Notes: generated by a model from the letters alone, not told the origin. A stretch of 64,000 nucleotides of DNA from Acidipila rosea (GCF_004339725.1 NZ_SMGK01000004.1:62001-126000), one strand, 5' to 3'. Counted from the stretch's first letter, positions 36,671 to 46,255 are shown. Program-made: numbers and translations.

Positions 36671-37924
36671 TTAGGCAGTAACTGCGGCAGTCTTCCGTGC
36701 GCAATGACTCACTTCGCGTCCACACTGACACTCACGCTTTGCGGCAGCCTGTGGATCGCGCTGGGCGAAGACCTTCTGTGCGGCGGTGAGGGCCTGGCCG
36801 AACTGGAAGCCCGGCAGCTTGAGCACGGAGACGGCGATATGCTCGAGCGCGCCAATGAGTGAGATTGTGTCCATGTAGTCAAAGAAGCCGAGGTGGGCAA
36901 TGCGGAAGATCTTCCCCTTCATCTCGCCCTGGCCGTTGGTGATGACAGCGGCGAAGCGCGACTTCAACTCCTTGACGAATACGCCGGAATCTATGCCCTC
37001 GGGAGAAAGAACTGCGGTGACTGCGGCTGCGGGAGCGTCTGGCGCGTAGAGCTTCAGTCCCATGGCAGCAATTGCTGCGCGGGTCATCTCGGCGCAGGTT
37101 TCTGCGTTCTCGACCAGAGCGGCACGTCCGGCAGCGAGATCTCCGCCACCCTGCTGTGCGATGTAATCAAGGGCAGCGCCGAGTCCCGCAATGAGGGCCA
37201 CGGCAGGCGTGTAGGCCGACTCGCCCTTATGCGCGTTCTTGCGCTCCTTGCGGAGGTCAAAATAGTAGCGGGGATTCAGCGAAATCTCCATCGCTTCCCA
37301 CGCCTTGTCGCTGACGGCGAGATAGGCCAGCCCCGGCGGAATCATGACCGCCTTCTGGGAGCCGCCAATCAGCACGTCTACCCCCCAGCCGTCCATATCG
37401 AAGTGGGTGGTGCCGAGGCCGGTGATGGCGTCGACAACGAGCAGAGCATTGCTATTCGCAGACTTGATGAGATCGGCGATGGCGGGCACGCAGTGACGGA
37501 CGCCTGTCGACGTTTCTGTGGCCTGCATGAAGATGGCGCGAGTCTCGATCTTAAGAGCCTTGCGAACTTCTTCAAGCGAAAAAGTATGGCCGTAGGGTGC
37601 GGAGACAACATCGACTTCGCAGCCGAAGGCCTTACCCAGTGCGGTCCACCGCTCACCGAACTTGCCGGCGGAGAGGACAAGCACGCGGTCGCCCGGAGAT
37701 GTGAGGTTAGAAACGGCGGCTTCCATAGCGCCGGTTCCGGAGCTGGAGAGCAGCAGCACGTCGTTCTTCGTGCCGACGAAAAGCTTGAGCTGGTCGAGAA
37801 CGCGCTGGTAGAGAGCGCGGAACTCTGCGGTGCGGTGGTGAATATCAGCCGCAGCCATGGCGAACTGTGCAGCAGGCAGCAGCGGAGTCGGGCCCGGCGT
37901 GAAGAGACGTGTCTTACGAATCAT
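36671..37924 (-). CDS. Class V aminotransferase (serine-pyruvate/alanine-glyoxylate type)
   Basis: 417 residues. The fold-type I class V pattern is clear: RLFTPGPTPLLP at the N-terminus, SSSGTGAMEAAVSNLTSPGDRVLV, and the PLP Lys191 in IGGSQKAVMIPPGLA. Such enzymes act as serine-pyruvate or alanine-glyoxylate aminotransferases, and in several lineages without SerC they serve as phosphoserine aminotransferase. Adjacent serA makes that second role likely here, as inference. An unusual tail after residue 385 carries a Cys cluster (RECQCGREVSHC) not part of the catalytic fold. Transcribed with serA and the zinc-ribbon gene. Confidence 0.93.
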   Translation of the reverse strand: MIRKTRLFTPGPTPLLPAAQFAMAAADIHHRTAEFRALYQRVLDQLKLFVGTKNDVLLLSSSGTGAMEAAVSNLTSPGDRVLVLSAGKFGERWTALGKAFGCEVDVVSAPYGHTFSLEEVRKALKIETRAIFMQATETSTGVRHCVPAIADLIKSANSNALLVVDAITGLGTTHFDMDGWGVDVLIGGSQKAVMIPPGLAYLAVSDKAWEAMEISLNPRYYFDLRKERKNAHKGESAYTPAVALIAGLGAALDYIAQQGGGDLAAGRAALVENAETCAEMTRAAIAAMGLKLYAPDAPAAAVTAVLSPEGIDSGVFVKELKSRFAAVITNGQGEMKGKIFRIAHLGFFDYMDTISLIGALEHIAVSVLKLPGFQFGQALTAAQKVFAQRDPQAAAKRECQCGREVSHCARKTAAVTA

Positions 37925-37998
37925 GTCTTTATTGTAGCCAGCAGCAGCCCCGCGCGTTTCTTTCTATAATGGTTAGTTTGTAGATTGGAGCCCCCGGC

Positions 37999-38466
37999 GT
38001 GAGCCTAGTAAAGCAAATAGATCAGGAAATGGTCGCCGCAATGAAGGCGCGAGAGCCCGAGCGGTTATCGACGCTGAGGATGATTAAGACCGCTTTCAAG
38101 AATAAAGAGATCGAGAAGCGCGAACCACTTACCGACACCGAGGCGCAAGCCGTGCTGACGACGATGATCAAGCAGCGGCGCGAATCGATTGAGCAGTTCA
38201 CCAAGGGCAATCGTCCTCAGCTTGCCGCGAAGGAGGCCGAGGAGATCAAACTGATCGAGCACTACCTTCCTCAGGCGGCCGGCGAAGAGGAGATTCGTGC
38301 CCTGGTAATAGAAGCGCTGGCCGAGCTGAAGGCTGGCGGACAGGAACTCGGGCCAAAGGACATGGGGACCGCGATGAAGGCTGTGCAGGCGCGCATCCAG
38401 TCGAGTGGACTGCGGGCCGAAGGGCGGCAGGTAAGCGACGTAGTCAAGACGGAGCTGGCAAAGTAG
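37999..38466 (+). CDS. GatB/YqeY domain-containing protein
   Basis: 155 residues starting at GTG, with GGAG about 8 nt upstream. The features SLVKQIDQEMVAAMKAREPERLSTLRMIKTAFKNKEIEK, a long helix QAVLTTMIKQRRESIEQFTKGNR and the C-terminal GPKDMGTAMKAVQARIQSSGLRAEGRQVSDVVK are those of the YqeY family, helical proteins related to the tail of GatB. A role linked to tRNA amidation is suspected for the family but not proven. Divergent from the aminotransferase gene, with a TATAAT-like box at 37965-37970 in the gap. Confidence 0.93.
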   Translation: MSLVKQIDQEMVAAMKAREPERLSTLRMIKTAFKNKEIEKREPLTDTEAQAVLTTMIKQRRESIEQFTKGNRPQLAAKEAEEIKLIEHYLPQAAGEEEIRALVIEALAELKAGGQELGPKDMGTAMKAVQARIQSSGLRAEGRQVSDVVKTELAK

Positions 38467-38494
38467 GCATTCCCCGTTCTTCCACCTTTGCGAT

Positions 38495-38531
38495 TGTCCA
38501 TTTCCGGACAGCGATTGTCCGGAAGTGGACA
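38495..38531 (+). promoter_or_regulatory. Two tandem TGTCC-N6-GGACA sites, likely activator-binding sites
   Basis: Site 1 is 38495-38510 and site 2 is 38516-38531; both read TGTCC-N6-GGACA and their centres are 21 bp apart, two helical turns. The inner half-sites also form a longer palindrome across the pair (38496-38530, one mismatch). They lie about 60-100 bp before a GG-N10-GC promoter, the layout of enhancer-binding-protein sites. The same sequence could fold as a hairpin after the YqeY-type gene. No regulator gene is visible in the window. Confidence 0.6.
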
Positions 38532-38592
38532 TGCCTCCGAGCTAAGACTTTCCAATCCCTAACAAAATCAATCATTTAGACGTGGAACAAGA

Positions 38593-38608
38593 TGGCATGC
38601 CGAGTGCG
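38593..38608 (+). promoter_or_regulatory. Sigma-54 (-24/-12) promoter candidate
   Basis: TGGCATGCCGAGTGCG has the invariant GG-N10-GC spacing of RpoN promoters and matches TGGCAC...TTGC at most conserved positions (TGGCA at -24, TGC at -12). The predicted start near 38619-38620 would leave a leader of about 12 nt that holds AGGAG (38621-38625) for the ATG at 38632. Confidence 0.65.
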
Positions 38609-38631
38609 TATTCCCAAGGCAGGAGAAGTTC

Positions 38632-41175
38632 ATGCCAGCTATTGTCGAAGACATCCGCTATGCCCTGCGCCAGTTCCGCAAAGCACCGGGATTCACTGCT
38701 ACCGCCATCCTGACGCTGGCCCTGGGAATAGGTGCGACCACGGCGATTTTCTCGCTGGTGCATGCCGTGCTATTGAAGTCGCTGCCGGTGGCTCAGCCCA
38801 GCGAGTTGCTGCGGATCGGGGATGTTGAGAACTGCTGCCAGAACGGCGGTCTTGAAGACGATTGGTCTCTCTTTTCCTACGATCAGTACAGGGACTTTCG
38901 TGACCATACACCGGGCTTCAGCCAGCTAGCTGCCTTCCAGTCGAGTTCGGACATGGCCGCAGTGCGTCGGCCTGGAAGTGGTCACCCGGCAGAGAGCCTG
39001 ACGAGCGAATTCGTCTCTGGCAATGCTCTCTCTACCCTCGGGATCGCAGCTTACGCAGGGCGCCTGATTTCGCCTGACGATGATCGCAAGGGCGCAGCTC
39101 CTGTGGCGATGATGAGCTTTCGTACGTGGCAGCAGAAGTATGGCGAGGATAGAGCTATCCTTGGCTCGACGTTTCTCATAGACGGCCAGCCGTTCACGAT
39201 TATTGGTATCACTCCTCCGGGTTTTTTCGGGGAGAGGTTGACGTCCAATCCTCCTTCGCTGTGGGTACCGCTTGGGGATGAGCCGCTTCTCCGGAATAGC
39301 AGCTCGATTCTCGACAGGCCGAATATTGAATGGCTGAACCTGATCGGACGCATCTCCCCCGGCGCCAATGCAAAGCAGATAGAAGCTAAGATGCAGCTGG
39401 AGCTGCGGCAATGGCTGCTCAGCCCCGTCAGCGAGCTCAGCTCGGAGGACCGGCCGCTGGTGCTGAAGCAGACGCTGCATCTTTCCGCAGGCGGCGGCGG
39501 AGTGCAGCGGATGGCCGACAACTACAAGTCCGGACTGCATCTGCTGATGTGGATTTCAAGCTTCGTGCTCCTAATCGCATGTGCGAACATGGCAAACCTG
39601 ATGCTGGTTCGCTCCACAGTGCGAAAGCAGCAGATATCAGTGCGCTCAGCCCTCGGCGCACCTCGCTCGCGACTGGTGCGCCAGGCGCTGCTCGAAAGCA
39701 TCACCCTCTCGGTGCTCGGTGGAGTCGCTGGAGTGGCTCTCGCGTATGGCGGCACGAAGTTGATTCTGCATCTCGCCTTCCCGGATACCTATATTCCGAT
39801 TGATGCTTCCCCGTCCGTGGCTGTATTGGGGTTTGCCTTTGGCGTATCGCTCCTGACGGGGGTGATCTTCGGAGTTGCTCCCGCGTGGATGTCATCTCAT
39901 GCCAATCCGATCGAAGCATTGCGCGGTGCGAATCGCGCGACTGGGCAGCAGGGAAATCTGACTCAACGGGTGCTGGTGATTGTGCAGGCTTCAGTATCTC
40001 TGGTGTTGCTCTGCGCGGCGGGGTTGCTCACACAAAGCCTGAGGAATATGCAGAACCAGAATTTCGGCTTTGATGCCAAGGATCGATACATGCTGTTCTG
40101 TGGGCCTCAGCTCGCAGGCTATCGCAGCGATCAGCTGGAACCGTTCTACCGGAAGCTTCACGATGCGTTGATGAGCATTCCAGGCGTGACGTCCGTGAGC
40201 GCTTCGTTGAATAGCCCCTTGGATGGTAATCAGTCCAACTTCAGTGTTTATATCGAGGGCCAGGCTCCGCCGCCCCAGGGTTCCAATCAGTCTGTCTCTG
40301 GGCTTGATCGGGTATCCGCGGATTACTTCAAGACCATTGGAACGAAGATACTGCAAGGTCGGGGGATAACTGAACAGGATACGGCGAGTTCGCGCAAAGT
40401 GGCGGTCGTGAATCGCACCTTCGCCAATAGGTTCTTTAAAGGCAAGAGCGCGATGGGGCAGCACTTCGGCGTGATGGACCAAAAATACGCAGGCACTTAC
40501 GAGATAGTCGGCGTCACTGAAGACACGCAATACCTGGGGCCGTTTCAGCCAATCCGCCCGATGTACTTCGTCGCGGGCACTCAGCATGTGCAGTATGTAG
40601 AACCGATTGCCCAGACGTGGGAGAAAATGTTGAGTTATATGAATGCCATCGAGATTCGGACCAATGGCCATGTTCCGAATCTTGAGTCGCAGGTTCGACG
40701 CGCAGTGGCGCAGGTCAATCCCAATCTGCCTGTCATCAGCTTCAAGACGCTTGCCGAGCAGGTCAAATCAGCGTTTGATCAGCAATCGATGATTGCAACA
40801 CTGACCTCGCTCTTTGGAGTGCTGGCTCTGCTCCTGGCTTCCATCGGTCTTTATGGCGTGACTGCCTATTCCGTGGAGCGGCGGACGAACGAAATTGGCC
40901 TGCGCATGGCTCTGGGCGCAGATAGAACTGCAGTTTTGCGAATGGTAATCCGGGGGGCGTTTCAACAGATCTTTATAGGGCTGGCGATTGGCGTTCCCGC
41001 GGCAGTTGGAGCAGGTTATGCCATCTCGAGCCAGCTTTTTGGGGCGAAGCCCTATGATCCGGTGATCCTGCTGCTGACGACGCTTACTCTTTGCATTGCT
41101 GCGTTCTTCGCCGGAGTGATTCCTGCACGCAGGGCTGCCTCGGTGGAACCGATGCAGGCCCTGCGGATGGAGTGA
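38632..41175 (+). CDS. ADOP family MacB-like ABC permease
   Basis: 847 residues, an 'acidobacterial duplicated orphan permease'. It starts with the family header MPAIVEDIRYALRQFRKAPGFTATAILTLALGIGATTAIFSL, then a MacB-type periplasmic domain, an FtsX domain (LLMWISSFVLLIACANMANLMLVRS), a linker pair of helices, a second periplasmic domain (GITEQDTASSRKVAVVNRTFANRFF) and a second FtsX domain (VLALLLASIGLYGVTAYSVERRTNEIGLRMALGA). There is no ATPase gene beside it, which is normal for this group, whose transported substrate is unknown. AGGAG precedes the ATG. The sigma-54-like promoter and tandem sites upstream are the main point of interest. Confidence 0.95.
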   Translation: MPAIVEDIRYALRQFRKAPGFTATAILTLALGIGATTAIFSLVHAVLLKSLPVAQPSELLRIGDVENCCQNGGLEDDWSLFSYDQYRDFRDHTPGFSQLAAFQSSSDMAAVRRPGSGHPAESLTSEFVSGNALSTLGIAAYAGRLISPDDDRKGAAPVAMMSFRTWQQKYGEDRAILGSTFLIDGQPFTIIGITPPGFFGERLTSNPPSLWVPLGDEPLLRNSSSILDRPNIEWLNLIGRISPGANAKQIEAKMQLELRQWLLSPVSELSSEDRPLVLKQTLHLSAGGGGVQRMADNYKSGLHLLMWISSFVLLIACANMANLMLVRSTVRKQQISVRSALGAPRSRLVRQALLESITLSVLGGVAGVALAYGGTKLILHLAFPDTYIPIDASPSVAVLGFAFGVSLLTGVIFGVAPAWMSSHANPIEALRGANRATGQQGNLTQRVLVIVQASVSLVLLCAAGLLTQSLRNMQNQNFGFDAKDRYMLFCGPQLAGYRSDQLEPFYRKLHDALMSIPGVTSVSASLNSPLDGNQSNFSVYIEGQAPPPQGSNQSVSGLDRVSADYFKTIGTKILQGRGITEQDTASSRKVAVVNRTFANRFFKGKSAMGQHFGVMDQKYAGTYEIVGVTEDTQYLGPFQPIRPMYFVAGTQHVQYVEPIAQTWEKMLSYMNAIEIRTNGHVPNLESQVRRAVAQVNPNLPVISFKTLAEQVKSAFDQQSMIATLTSLFGVLALLLASIGLYGVTAYSVERRTNEIGLRMALGADRTAVLRMVIRGAFQQIFIGLAIGVPAAVGAGYAISSQLFGAKPYDPVILLLTTLTLCIAAFFAGVIPARRAASVEPMQALRME

Positions 41176-41184
41176 GTGTGAGGG

Positions 41185-42144
41185 TTATGCTGCGTCGGGC
41201 GCGCTTACGTCGTTCAGCTTTTTGATAGCTTCCGGCGAGAGTTTGAGCTCGGGGGCTGCGATCAGGTCTTCGAGCTGCTTTTCGCTGGTGGCGCTGGCGA
41301 TCGGCGCAGTCACGCCAGGCTGGGCCAGCAGCCAGGCCAAAGCGACTCGCGCCGGATTTGACTGGTGCTCCTTCGCAACGGCATCAAGAGCTTCGACCAC
41401 GGCAAAGCCGCGCTCGTTGAGGTATTTGCCTACCATGCCTCCGCGGGCGGCCTTTTCCGCGTCCTGCTTGCTGCGGTATTTGCCGGTGAGAAAACCCGCC
41501 GCAAGAGCGAAGTAAGGGATGACGCCGATGTTGTACTTTTCGACGGCGGTGAGAAGGTCGCTCTCGAATTCCTTGCGCTCCATGAGGTTGTAATGCGGCT
41601 GCAGCGAAACATACTTTGCCAGACCATTCTTCTGGCTGATCTCCAACGCTTCAGCGAGACGGCTGCCGGTGTAATTGGAAGCCCCAATGTGGCGCACTTT
41701 GCCCTCTTCGATGAGCTTCGTGAACGCGCCTAAAGTCTCTTCAAGCGGCGTGGAGGAGTCATCCTTATGTGCCTGATAAAGATCGATGTAATCGGTCTGG
41801 AGGCGGCGTAAAGAATCTTCGACGGCCCTACGGATGTAGTCGGCCTTTAATCCTTGCTTGCCGTCGCCCATGTCCATGCCGACCTTGGTCGCAAGGATAA
41901 TCTCCTTGCGCTTGCCGCTCTTGGCGAACCAGTTTCCGAGGATCGTCTCCGATTCGCCACCCATGTGTCCGGCAGCCCAGCGGGAGTAGACATCAGCGGT
42001 GTCGATGAAGTTAAGCCCTGCCGCGAGCGCGGAGTCGAGCTGGCGAAAGGTGTCCGCCTCGTTGAGCGTCCATCCGTAAACATTGCCGCCCAGACAAATA
42101 GGTGGCACTTCCATTCCCGAATTTCCGAGTTTCCTCTTTTCCAT
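41185..42144 (-). CDS. Aldo/keto reductase
   Basis: 319 residues with the AKR barrel. The catalytic tetrad regions are NFIDTADVYSRWAAG (Asp and Tyr), LATKVGM (Lys) and DYIDLYQAHKDD (His). The cofactor-binding end is YTGSRLAEALE and later VALAWLLAQPGVTAPIASATSEKQLEDLIAAPELKLS, fitting NADP(H)-dependent reductases of the YajO/Tas-like group. Substrate is unknown. GAGGAG lies before the ATG at 42144. The gene converges with the ADOP gene (9 bp between stops) and follows the phosphoesterase gene, separated from it by a terminator. Confidence 0.93.
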   Translation of the reverse strand: MEKRKLGNSGMEVPPICLGGNVYGWTLNEADTFRQLDSALAAGLNFIDTADVYSRWAAGHMGGESETILGNWFAKSGKRKEIILATKVGMDMGDGKQGLKADYIRRAVEDSLRRLQTDYIDLYQAHKDDSSTPLEETLGAFTKLIEEGKVRHIGASNYTGSRLAEALEISQKNGLAKYVSLQPHYNLMERKEFESDLLTAVEKYNIGVIPYFALAAGFLTGKYRSKQDAEKAARGGMVGKYLNERGFAVVEALDAVAKEHQSNPARVALAWLLAQPGVTAPIASATSEKQLEDLIAAPELKLSPEAIKKLNDVSAPDAA

Positions 42145-42206
42145 TAATTGCTCCTCTAGGTGAGATGTTACGCATGCGTGAAGGGATTGAGGAAAAGCGC
42201 TTCGCT

Positions 42207-42237
42207 AAAGAAAGAGGCAGGCCCGAGAGCCTGCCTC
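42207..42237 (-). terminator. Rho-independent terminator of the phosphoesterase gene
   Basis: On the minus strand a 9-bp GC stem (arms 42214-42222 and 42229-42237) with a 6-nt loop is followed by TTTCTTT. It lies 18 bp after the stop of the minus-strand phosphoesterase gene and before the aldo/keto reductase gene. Confidence 0.75.
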
Positions 42238-42254
42238 CTGTGGCTATCGCTTAG

Positions 42255-44192
42255 CTAGCGCCTGTCGTGGAAGTTGAACATCTCCATCAAATCGCCGATG
42301 GCCGGGCCATTGGTGGGGACATAAGGGTTGCCTTCTGCTGTCCTTGGATTAGGCAGGTTGTCGCGGCTGCGGTCGGTCAGCGGCTTCAGCTGCCAGTTGC
42401 GTTCGATAAATTTGAGGATGGAGACGTGGTCGTAATACTGGTGCACGACACGTCCACCACGCGAGTAGGGGCTGATGACGAGAAGGGGAATGCGCGTGCC
42501 GTCCCCGAAGAAGTCCAATGGCTGGATATAGCCTGAGTCGTAGTAGCCGCCGCCCTCATCCACAGTGACGAAAACTGCGGTCGTTTTCCATAGCTCGGGG
42601 TTGGCTTGAAGGTTATCAACGACCTTCTTCACAAATCCCTCAAAAAGGTCGACCTTGGACGAACCCGGATGGCCATCGTTGAAGGCGTCCGGCTTGACGT
42701 AAGAGACCGCAGGCAGATTACCCGTCGCGAGGTCCTCGTAAAGCTGGGTTGTGTCGCTGATGTGCTCTTCCCGATTTTTAGCATTGGCCATGATCGAGGT
42801 CGAATACTGGAAGATATTGCAGATGTTGCAGTACTGGTTGTAGGGATTGGTGTAAGCCGGATCGGTGGAGTAGAGATCCCAGCCTTCGCCATACCACTTG
42901 AAGGAGATATTTTTCTCCATCAGGGCATCGCCTATGCCGCGGACTGAGCTGGGCGGGATGGTGAACTTGCTGGTCTTCGCTCCCAGCGAGCCATCAGCCA
43001 GGTAGCCGGGGTTGTAGTTGTTCACCAGGTAGTAGTGGTTTGCCTGGCAGTTGGGCGGAGCTGGCCGGTTGAGCGAGCCGAGGTACTGGCGAATCGGTTC
43101 CACTCCGGGCTGGCTTCCATCGGCGCAATTCACATAGCTTCCGCCGGAGTAGCCGTCCTGCTTGTAGTAGTTGTCGGTTCCAGGCTGCGGGTCAGGGTTT
43201 TCGATCTGGTTCCACGGCGGGCGGGTCGCATGACCTTTGCCGTCGCTGTAGTAGAGCGCATCTCCGTAACCGAGAAAGATGTGATTGGCGCCGGTTCCGC
43301 CCATCACCGCCTGATGGTAGTTGTCGCTGAGCGTATAGTCGTCGGCCAGTTCACGCAGATACGGCTCATCGCCTCGCTGCATGTTGTAGAAGCCCATGGC
43401 AGTCGAGCCTTCCCCCGTCGAGAGGGAGTTGAAGCCGGCAGGCAGCGGCTTGCCGTTGCTGCCTGCGCCTACGCTGGTCTCGACCCAGGGGAAGAGATCC
43501 TTGAGGCATCCGCTGGGATTATCTTCCGTGGCATAGCGGGCGTTGCAGTCCACCTGCTGCCACATCTGGAAGAAGCGGTGCACCGGGCTGGCAGCGTAAT
43601 CATCAGCGCCGATCGATGGGGTGATTGGGAAGACGCCCTCCCGGAGATCGTCCTGGTCCCTGAAACGGGTATCGAGCGAGTTCTTCTTCAGGCCGGTTGC
43701 GCCAGTGAGCAGGAACTTCTCGTATCCGGCAGCGAGGCCGGTATCGGCGATTTTTGCTACGCGGAGGGTCTGGAAGGTCGGAGGAGCATCGTCATTGGCG
43801 GCGGTGGGTGCACCTCCTGTCCCGATGGGCGGAATGTGGGCGTAGGGATTCTTTTGCTGGGGGCTGTTGGTGTAGGAGCCTGTGCTATCAACGGCGCTGT
43901 ACTGTGCTGAGTAGGCGTAGTTCGGGCCCGGCGTTCCGTCAGCATTGATGATGCCGCGCGAGAGCAGGTTCCATACATGCTGCCCCCCGCGAGGTTTGTA
44001 GGTGGCAAAGAGATGGTCGAAGGTGCGGTTCTCGCCAATGATGACAATGACATGCTTGATCGGCGTGGTAGTTTTCTGAGACGAAGACTCTTCTGGTCGA
44101 GCATCGGCCTGGAGCGGGCAACCAGCGGCCACTTGCAGGGCAGCAAGGACCGCGGCTCCGCATTTGAGGAGTATTTCTGACTTACGTTTCAT
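42255..44192 (-). CDS. Secreted phosphoesterase (phospholipase C/acid phosphatase superfamily)
   Basis: 645 residues. A signal peptide (ILLKCGAAVLAALQVAAGC, a possible lipobox at Cys25) is followed by the start of the PF04185 phosphoesterase fold, KHVIVIIGENRTFDHLFATY, with the metal-binding Glu-Asn. Further conserved pieces are TLSDNYHQAVMGGTGANHIFLGYGDALYY, FKWYGEGWDLY and the C-terminal VFVTVDEGGGYYDSG and IPLLVISPYSRGG with metal-ligand Asp/Glu/His. Enzymes of this family hydrolyse phospholipids or phosphomonoesters outside the cytoplasm. GGAGGGG precedes the ATG at 44192. Divergent from tyrS across a 228-bp gap. Confidence 0.93.
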   Translation of the reverse strand: MKRKSEILLKCGAAVLAALQVAAGCPLQADARPEESSSQKTTTPIKHVIVIIGENRTFDHLFATYKPRGGQHVWNLLSRGIINADGTPGPNYAYSAQYSAVDSTGSYTNSPQQKNPYAHIPPIGTGGAPTAANDDAPPTFQTLRVAKIADTGLAAGYEKFLLTGATGLKKNSLDTRFRDQDDLREGVFPITPSIGADDYAASPVHRFFQMWQQVDCNARYATEDNPSGCLKDLFPWVETSVGAGSNGKPLPAGFNSLSTGEGSTAMGFYNMQRGDEPYLRELADDYTLSDNYHQAVMGGTGANHIFLGYGDALYYSDGKGHATRPPWNQIENPDPQPGTDNYYKQDGYSGGSYVNCADGSQPGVEPIRQYLGSLNRPAPPNCQANHYYLVNNYNPGYLADGSLGAKTSKFTIPPSSVRGIGDALMEKNISFKWYGEGWDLYSTDPAYTNPYNQYCNICNIFQYSTSIMANAKNREEHISDTTQLYEDLATGNLPAVSYVKPDAFNDGHPGSSKVDLFEGFVKKVVDNLQANPELWKTTAVFVTVDEGGGYYDSGYIQPLDFFGDGTRIPLLVISPYSRGGRVVHQYYDHVSILKFIERNWQLKPLTDRSRDNLPNPRTAEGNPYVPTNGPAIGDLMEMFNFHDRR

Positions 44193-44420
44193 TGAATCCC
44201 CTCCGGGGGTAAAAGGTTATTCGTGGAGCCGCACGCGTCATGTGGTGCGGCGTTTCAGGTTTAATCTCCCGAAGTGAATCCGGAGTGAATTCCAGCGCAA
44301 TCAAATGTGAATTTCGATTTAACTTGCCCGCTGTCAATCGAAGTACAAAAGCGAAGTTGCCCGGATGGCTGACAAGGCGAACGTGGAAAGGGGCTTTCTG
44401 CCGATATACTGCTACCAGCA

Positions 44421-45668
44421 ATGGCTAATTTTCTTCCTGTAGATGAGCAGCTTGACCTGCTGCAGAAGGGCGCGGCCGAGATTATCCGTGTCTCTGACCT
44501 GCGTGAGCGGCTGGAAAAGTCGCGCCAGACCGGGACGCCGCTGCGCGTCAAGGCCGGGTTTGATCCAACGGCGCCGGACCTGCACCTGGGGCATACGGTG
44601 CTGATGCGGAAGCTTAAGCATTTTCAGGATCTCGGACACCAGGTGATCTTCCTCGTCGGCGATTACACGTCGCTCATCGGAGACCCAACGGGACGATCCG
44701 CGACGCGCAAGCCGCTCACCCGCGAGCAGATCGACGAGAATGCGAAGACCTATACAGACCAGGTCTTTCGTATCCTCGACCGCGATAAAACAGAGGTTCG
44801 CTTCAACTCTGAGTGGCTTGGCAAGCTCACCTTCGAGGACATCATCCGGCTGGCCGCCAAGTTCACCGTGTCGCAGATGCTTGAGCGGGCCGAGTTCCAT
44901 GCCCGCTTTCAAAATGAGCAGCCGATCTCGTTGCACGAGATGCTCTATCCCCTGGCGCAAGGCTACGACTCAGTCGCGCTCAAGGCTGATGTGGAACTGG
45001 GTGGAACAGACCAGAAGTTCAACCTCCTGGCTGGGCGTGAACTGCAGCGTGACTTTGGCCAACTGCCGCAGATCGTGCTGATGACGCCGATTATCGAGGG
45101 GCTGGACGGCGTGCAGAAGATGTCAAAGTCGCTCAACAACGCTATCGGCATCCATGAGCCCGCGCAGGAGATGTATGGCAAGCTGATGTCGATCAACGAT
45201 GAGCTGATGTGGCGCTACTGGACGCTGCTGACCGATTTGCGCCAGTCGGAGATCGATCAGATGCAGGCGGATGTGGCGAGCGGCGTGCTCCACCCCATGG
45301 AGGCCAAGAAGCGCCTGGCCCGTGCTATCGTTGGCGGCTTTCATTCGGAAGAGGCTGCCCGAGCGGCGGATGAGAACTGGGCTAAGCAGTTCCAGCAGAA
45401 GAGCGACGACGTCGAAGGATTGGAGGAGGTTCAGATTGCTCCTGCGGACCTAGGTTACTCGGCGGAGCACGCTGCGATTCGTGTGGATAAGTTGCTCGTG
45501 CGGCTGGGACTTGCGGATTCCGGCACGGATGCAAATCGCAAATTGAAGCAGGGATCGGTGCGCATTGATGGAACAGCCTCTGCCGAGCCGCACCTCTCGC
45601 TGGAGCGTATGCCAGCGCGCCTGACTGTTCGCGTGGGCAAGCGCGCCAAGGTAGCAGTGCTGGAGTAG
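44421..45668 (+). CDS. tyrS: Tyrosyl-tRNA synthetase
   Basis: 415 residues, class I synthetase. The ATP-binding HIGH-like motif is [12 protein letters not shown] and the KMSKS motif is [14 protein letters not shown]; between them sits the Tyr-binding region [31 protein letters not shown]-terminal S4 RNA-binding domain ([33 protein letters not shown]) completes it. Charges tRNA-Tyr in the cytoplasm. The short gap of 19 bp to the following pabA/trpG-like gene suggests co-transcription. No T-box-like element is evident in the 228-bp gap upstream. Confidence 0.97.
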   Translation: MANFLPVDEQLDLLQKGAAEIIRVSDLRERLEKSRQTGTPLRVKAGFDPTAPDLHLGHTVLMRKLKHFQDLGHQVIFLVGDYTSLIGDPTGRSATRKPLTREQIDENAKTYTDQVFRILDRDKTEVRFNSEWLGKLTFEDIIRLAAKFTVSQMLERAEFHARFQNEQPISLHEMLYPLAQGYDSVALKADVELGGTDQKFNLLAGRELQRDFGQLPQIVLMTPIIEGLDGVQKMSKSLNNAIGIHEPAQEMYGKLMSINDELMWRYWTLLTDLRQSEIDQMQADVASGVLHPMEAKKRLARAIVGGFHSEEAARAADENWAKQFQQKSDDVEGLEEVQIAPADLGYSAEHAAIRVDKLLVRLGLADSGTDANRKLKQGSVRIDGTASAEPHLSLERMPARLTVRVGKRAKVAVLE

Positions 45669-45687
45669 CGCTACACTGAAAGCAGCA

Positions 45688-46251
45688 ATGGTTTTCGTCC
45701 TCGACAACTACGATTCGTTTACCTACAACCTCGTGCAGTACATGGGCGAGCTTGGGGCCGAGATGACTGTCCGCCGCAATGATGAGCTGACGGTCGAGGA
45801 AGTCGAATCGCTTCAGCCGGAGCGGATCCTGCTTTCGCCCGGGCCCTGCACGCCGCAGGAGGCGGGCATCAGCATTGCGCTGATCCAGCATTTTGCAGGG
45901 AAGTTGCCGATTCTCGGAGTCTGCCTCGGCCACCAGGCGATCGGGGCGGCTTTTGGCGGCAAGGTGGTGCGTGCGCCGGTGCTGATGCACGGCAAGACCA
46001 GCGAAGTGACTCATGACGGGAAGACCATCTTCACCGGCATCGCCAGTCCGATGACCTGCACCCGCTACCACTCGCTGATCGTCTCCGACGAGAAGCTGCC
46101 GCCTGAGCTTGAGATTACGGCGAGGACGGCTGATGGTATCATCATGGGTCTGCGCCATAAGAAGTTTCCTGTCGAGGGTGTGCAGTTCCACCCTGAGAGC
46201 GTGCTGACGCAGGATGGCAAACGGCTGATTCAGAATTTTCTGGAGCTATAG
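45688..46251 (+). CDS. pabA: Glutamine amidotransferase subunit of anthranilate/aminodeoxychorismate synthase
   Basis: 187 residues, the usual size of stand-alone PabA/TrpG. The glutaminase triad is present: Cys79 in [11 protein letters not shown], and His and Glu in [35 protein letters not shown] is the family start. It supplies ammonia to PabB or TrpE, for folate or tryptophan synthesis; neither partner is in this window, so which of the two names applies cannot be settled. It lies between tyrS and a secreted unknown protein, 4 bp before the latter's start. Confidence 0.93.
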   Translation: MVFVLDNYDSFTYNLVQYMGELGAEMTVRRNDELTVEEVESLQPERILLSPGPCTPQEAGISIALIQHFAGKLPILGVCLGHQAIGAAFGGKVVRAPVLMHGKTSEVTHDGKTIFTGIASPMTCTRYHSLIVSDEKLPPELEITARTADGIIMGLRHKKFPVEGVQFHPESVLTQDGKRLIQNFLEL

Positions 46252-46255
46252 CGGG

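Noticed and set aside
37965..37970. TATAAT box before the yqeY-type gene as a full sigma-70 promoter
   Set aside because: The -10 match is perfect but no -35-like hexamer sits at 16-18 bp, so I did not list it as a promoter.
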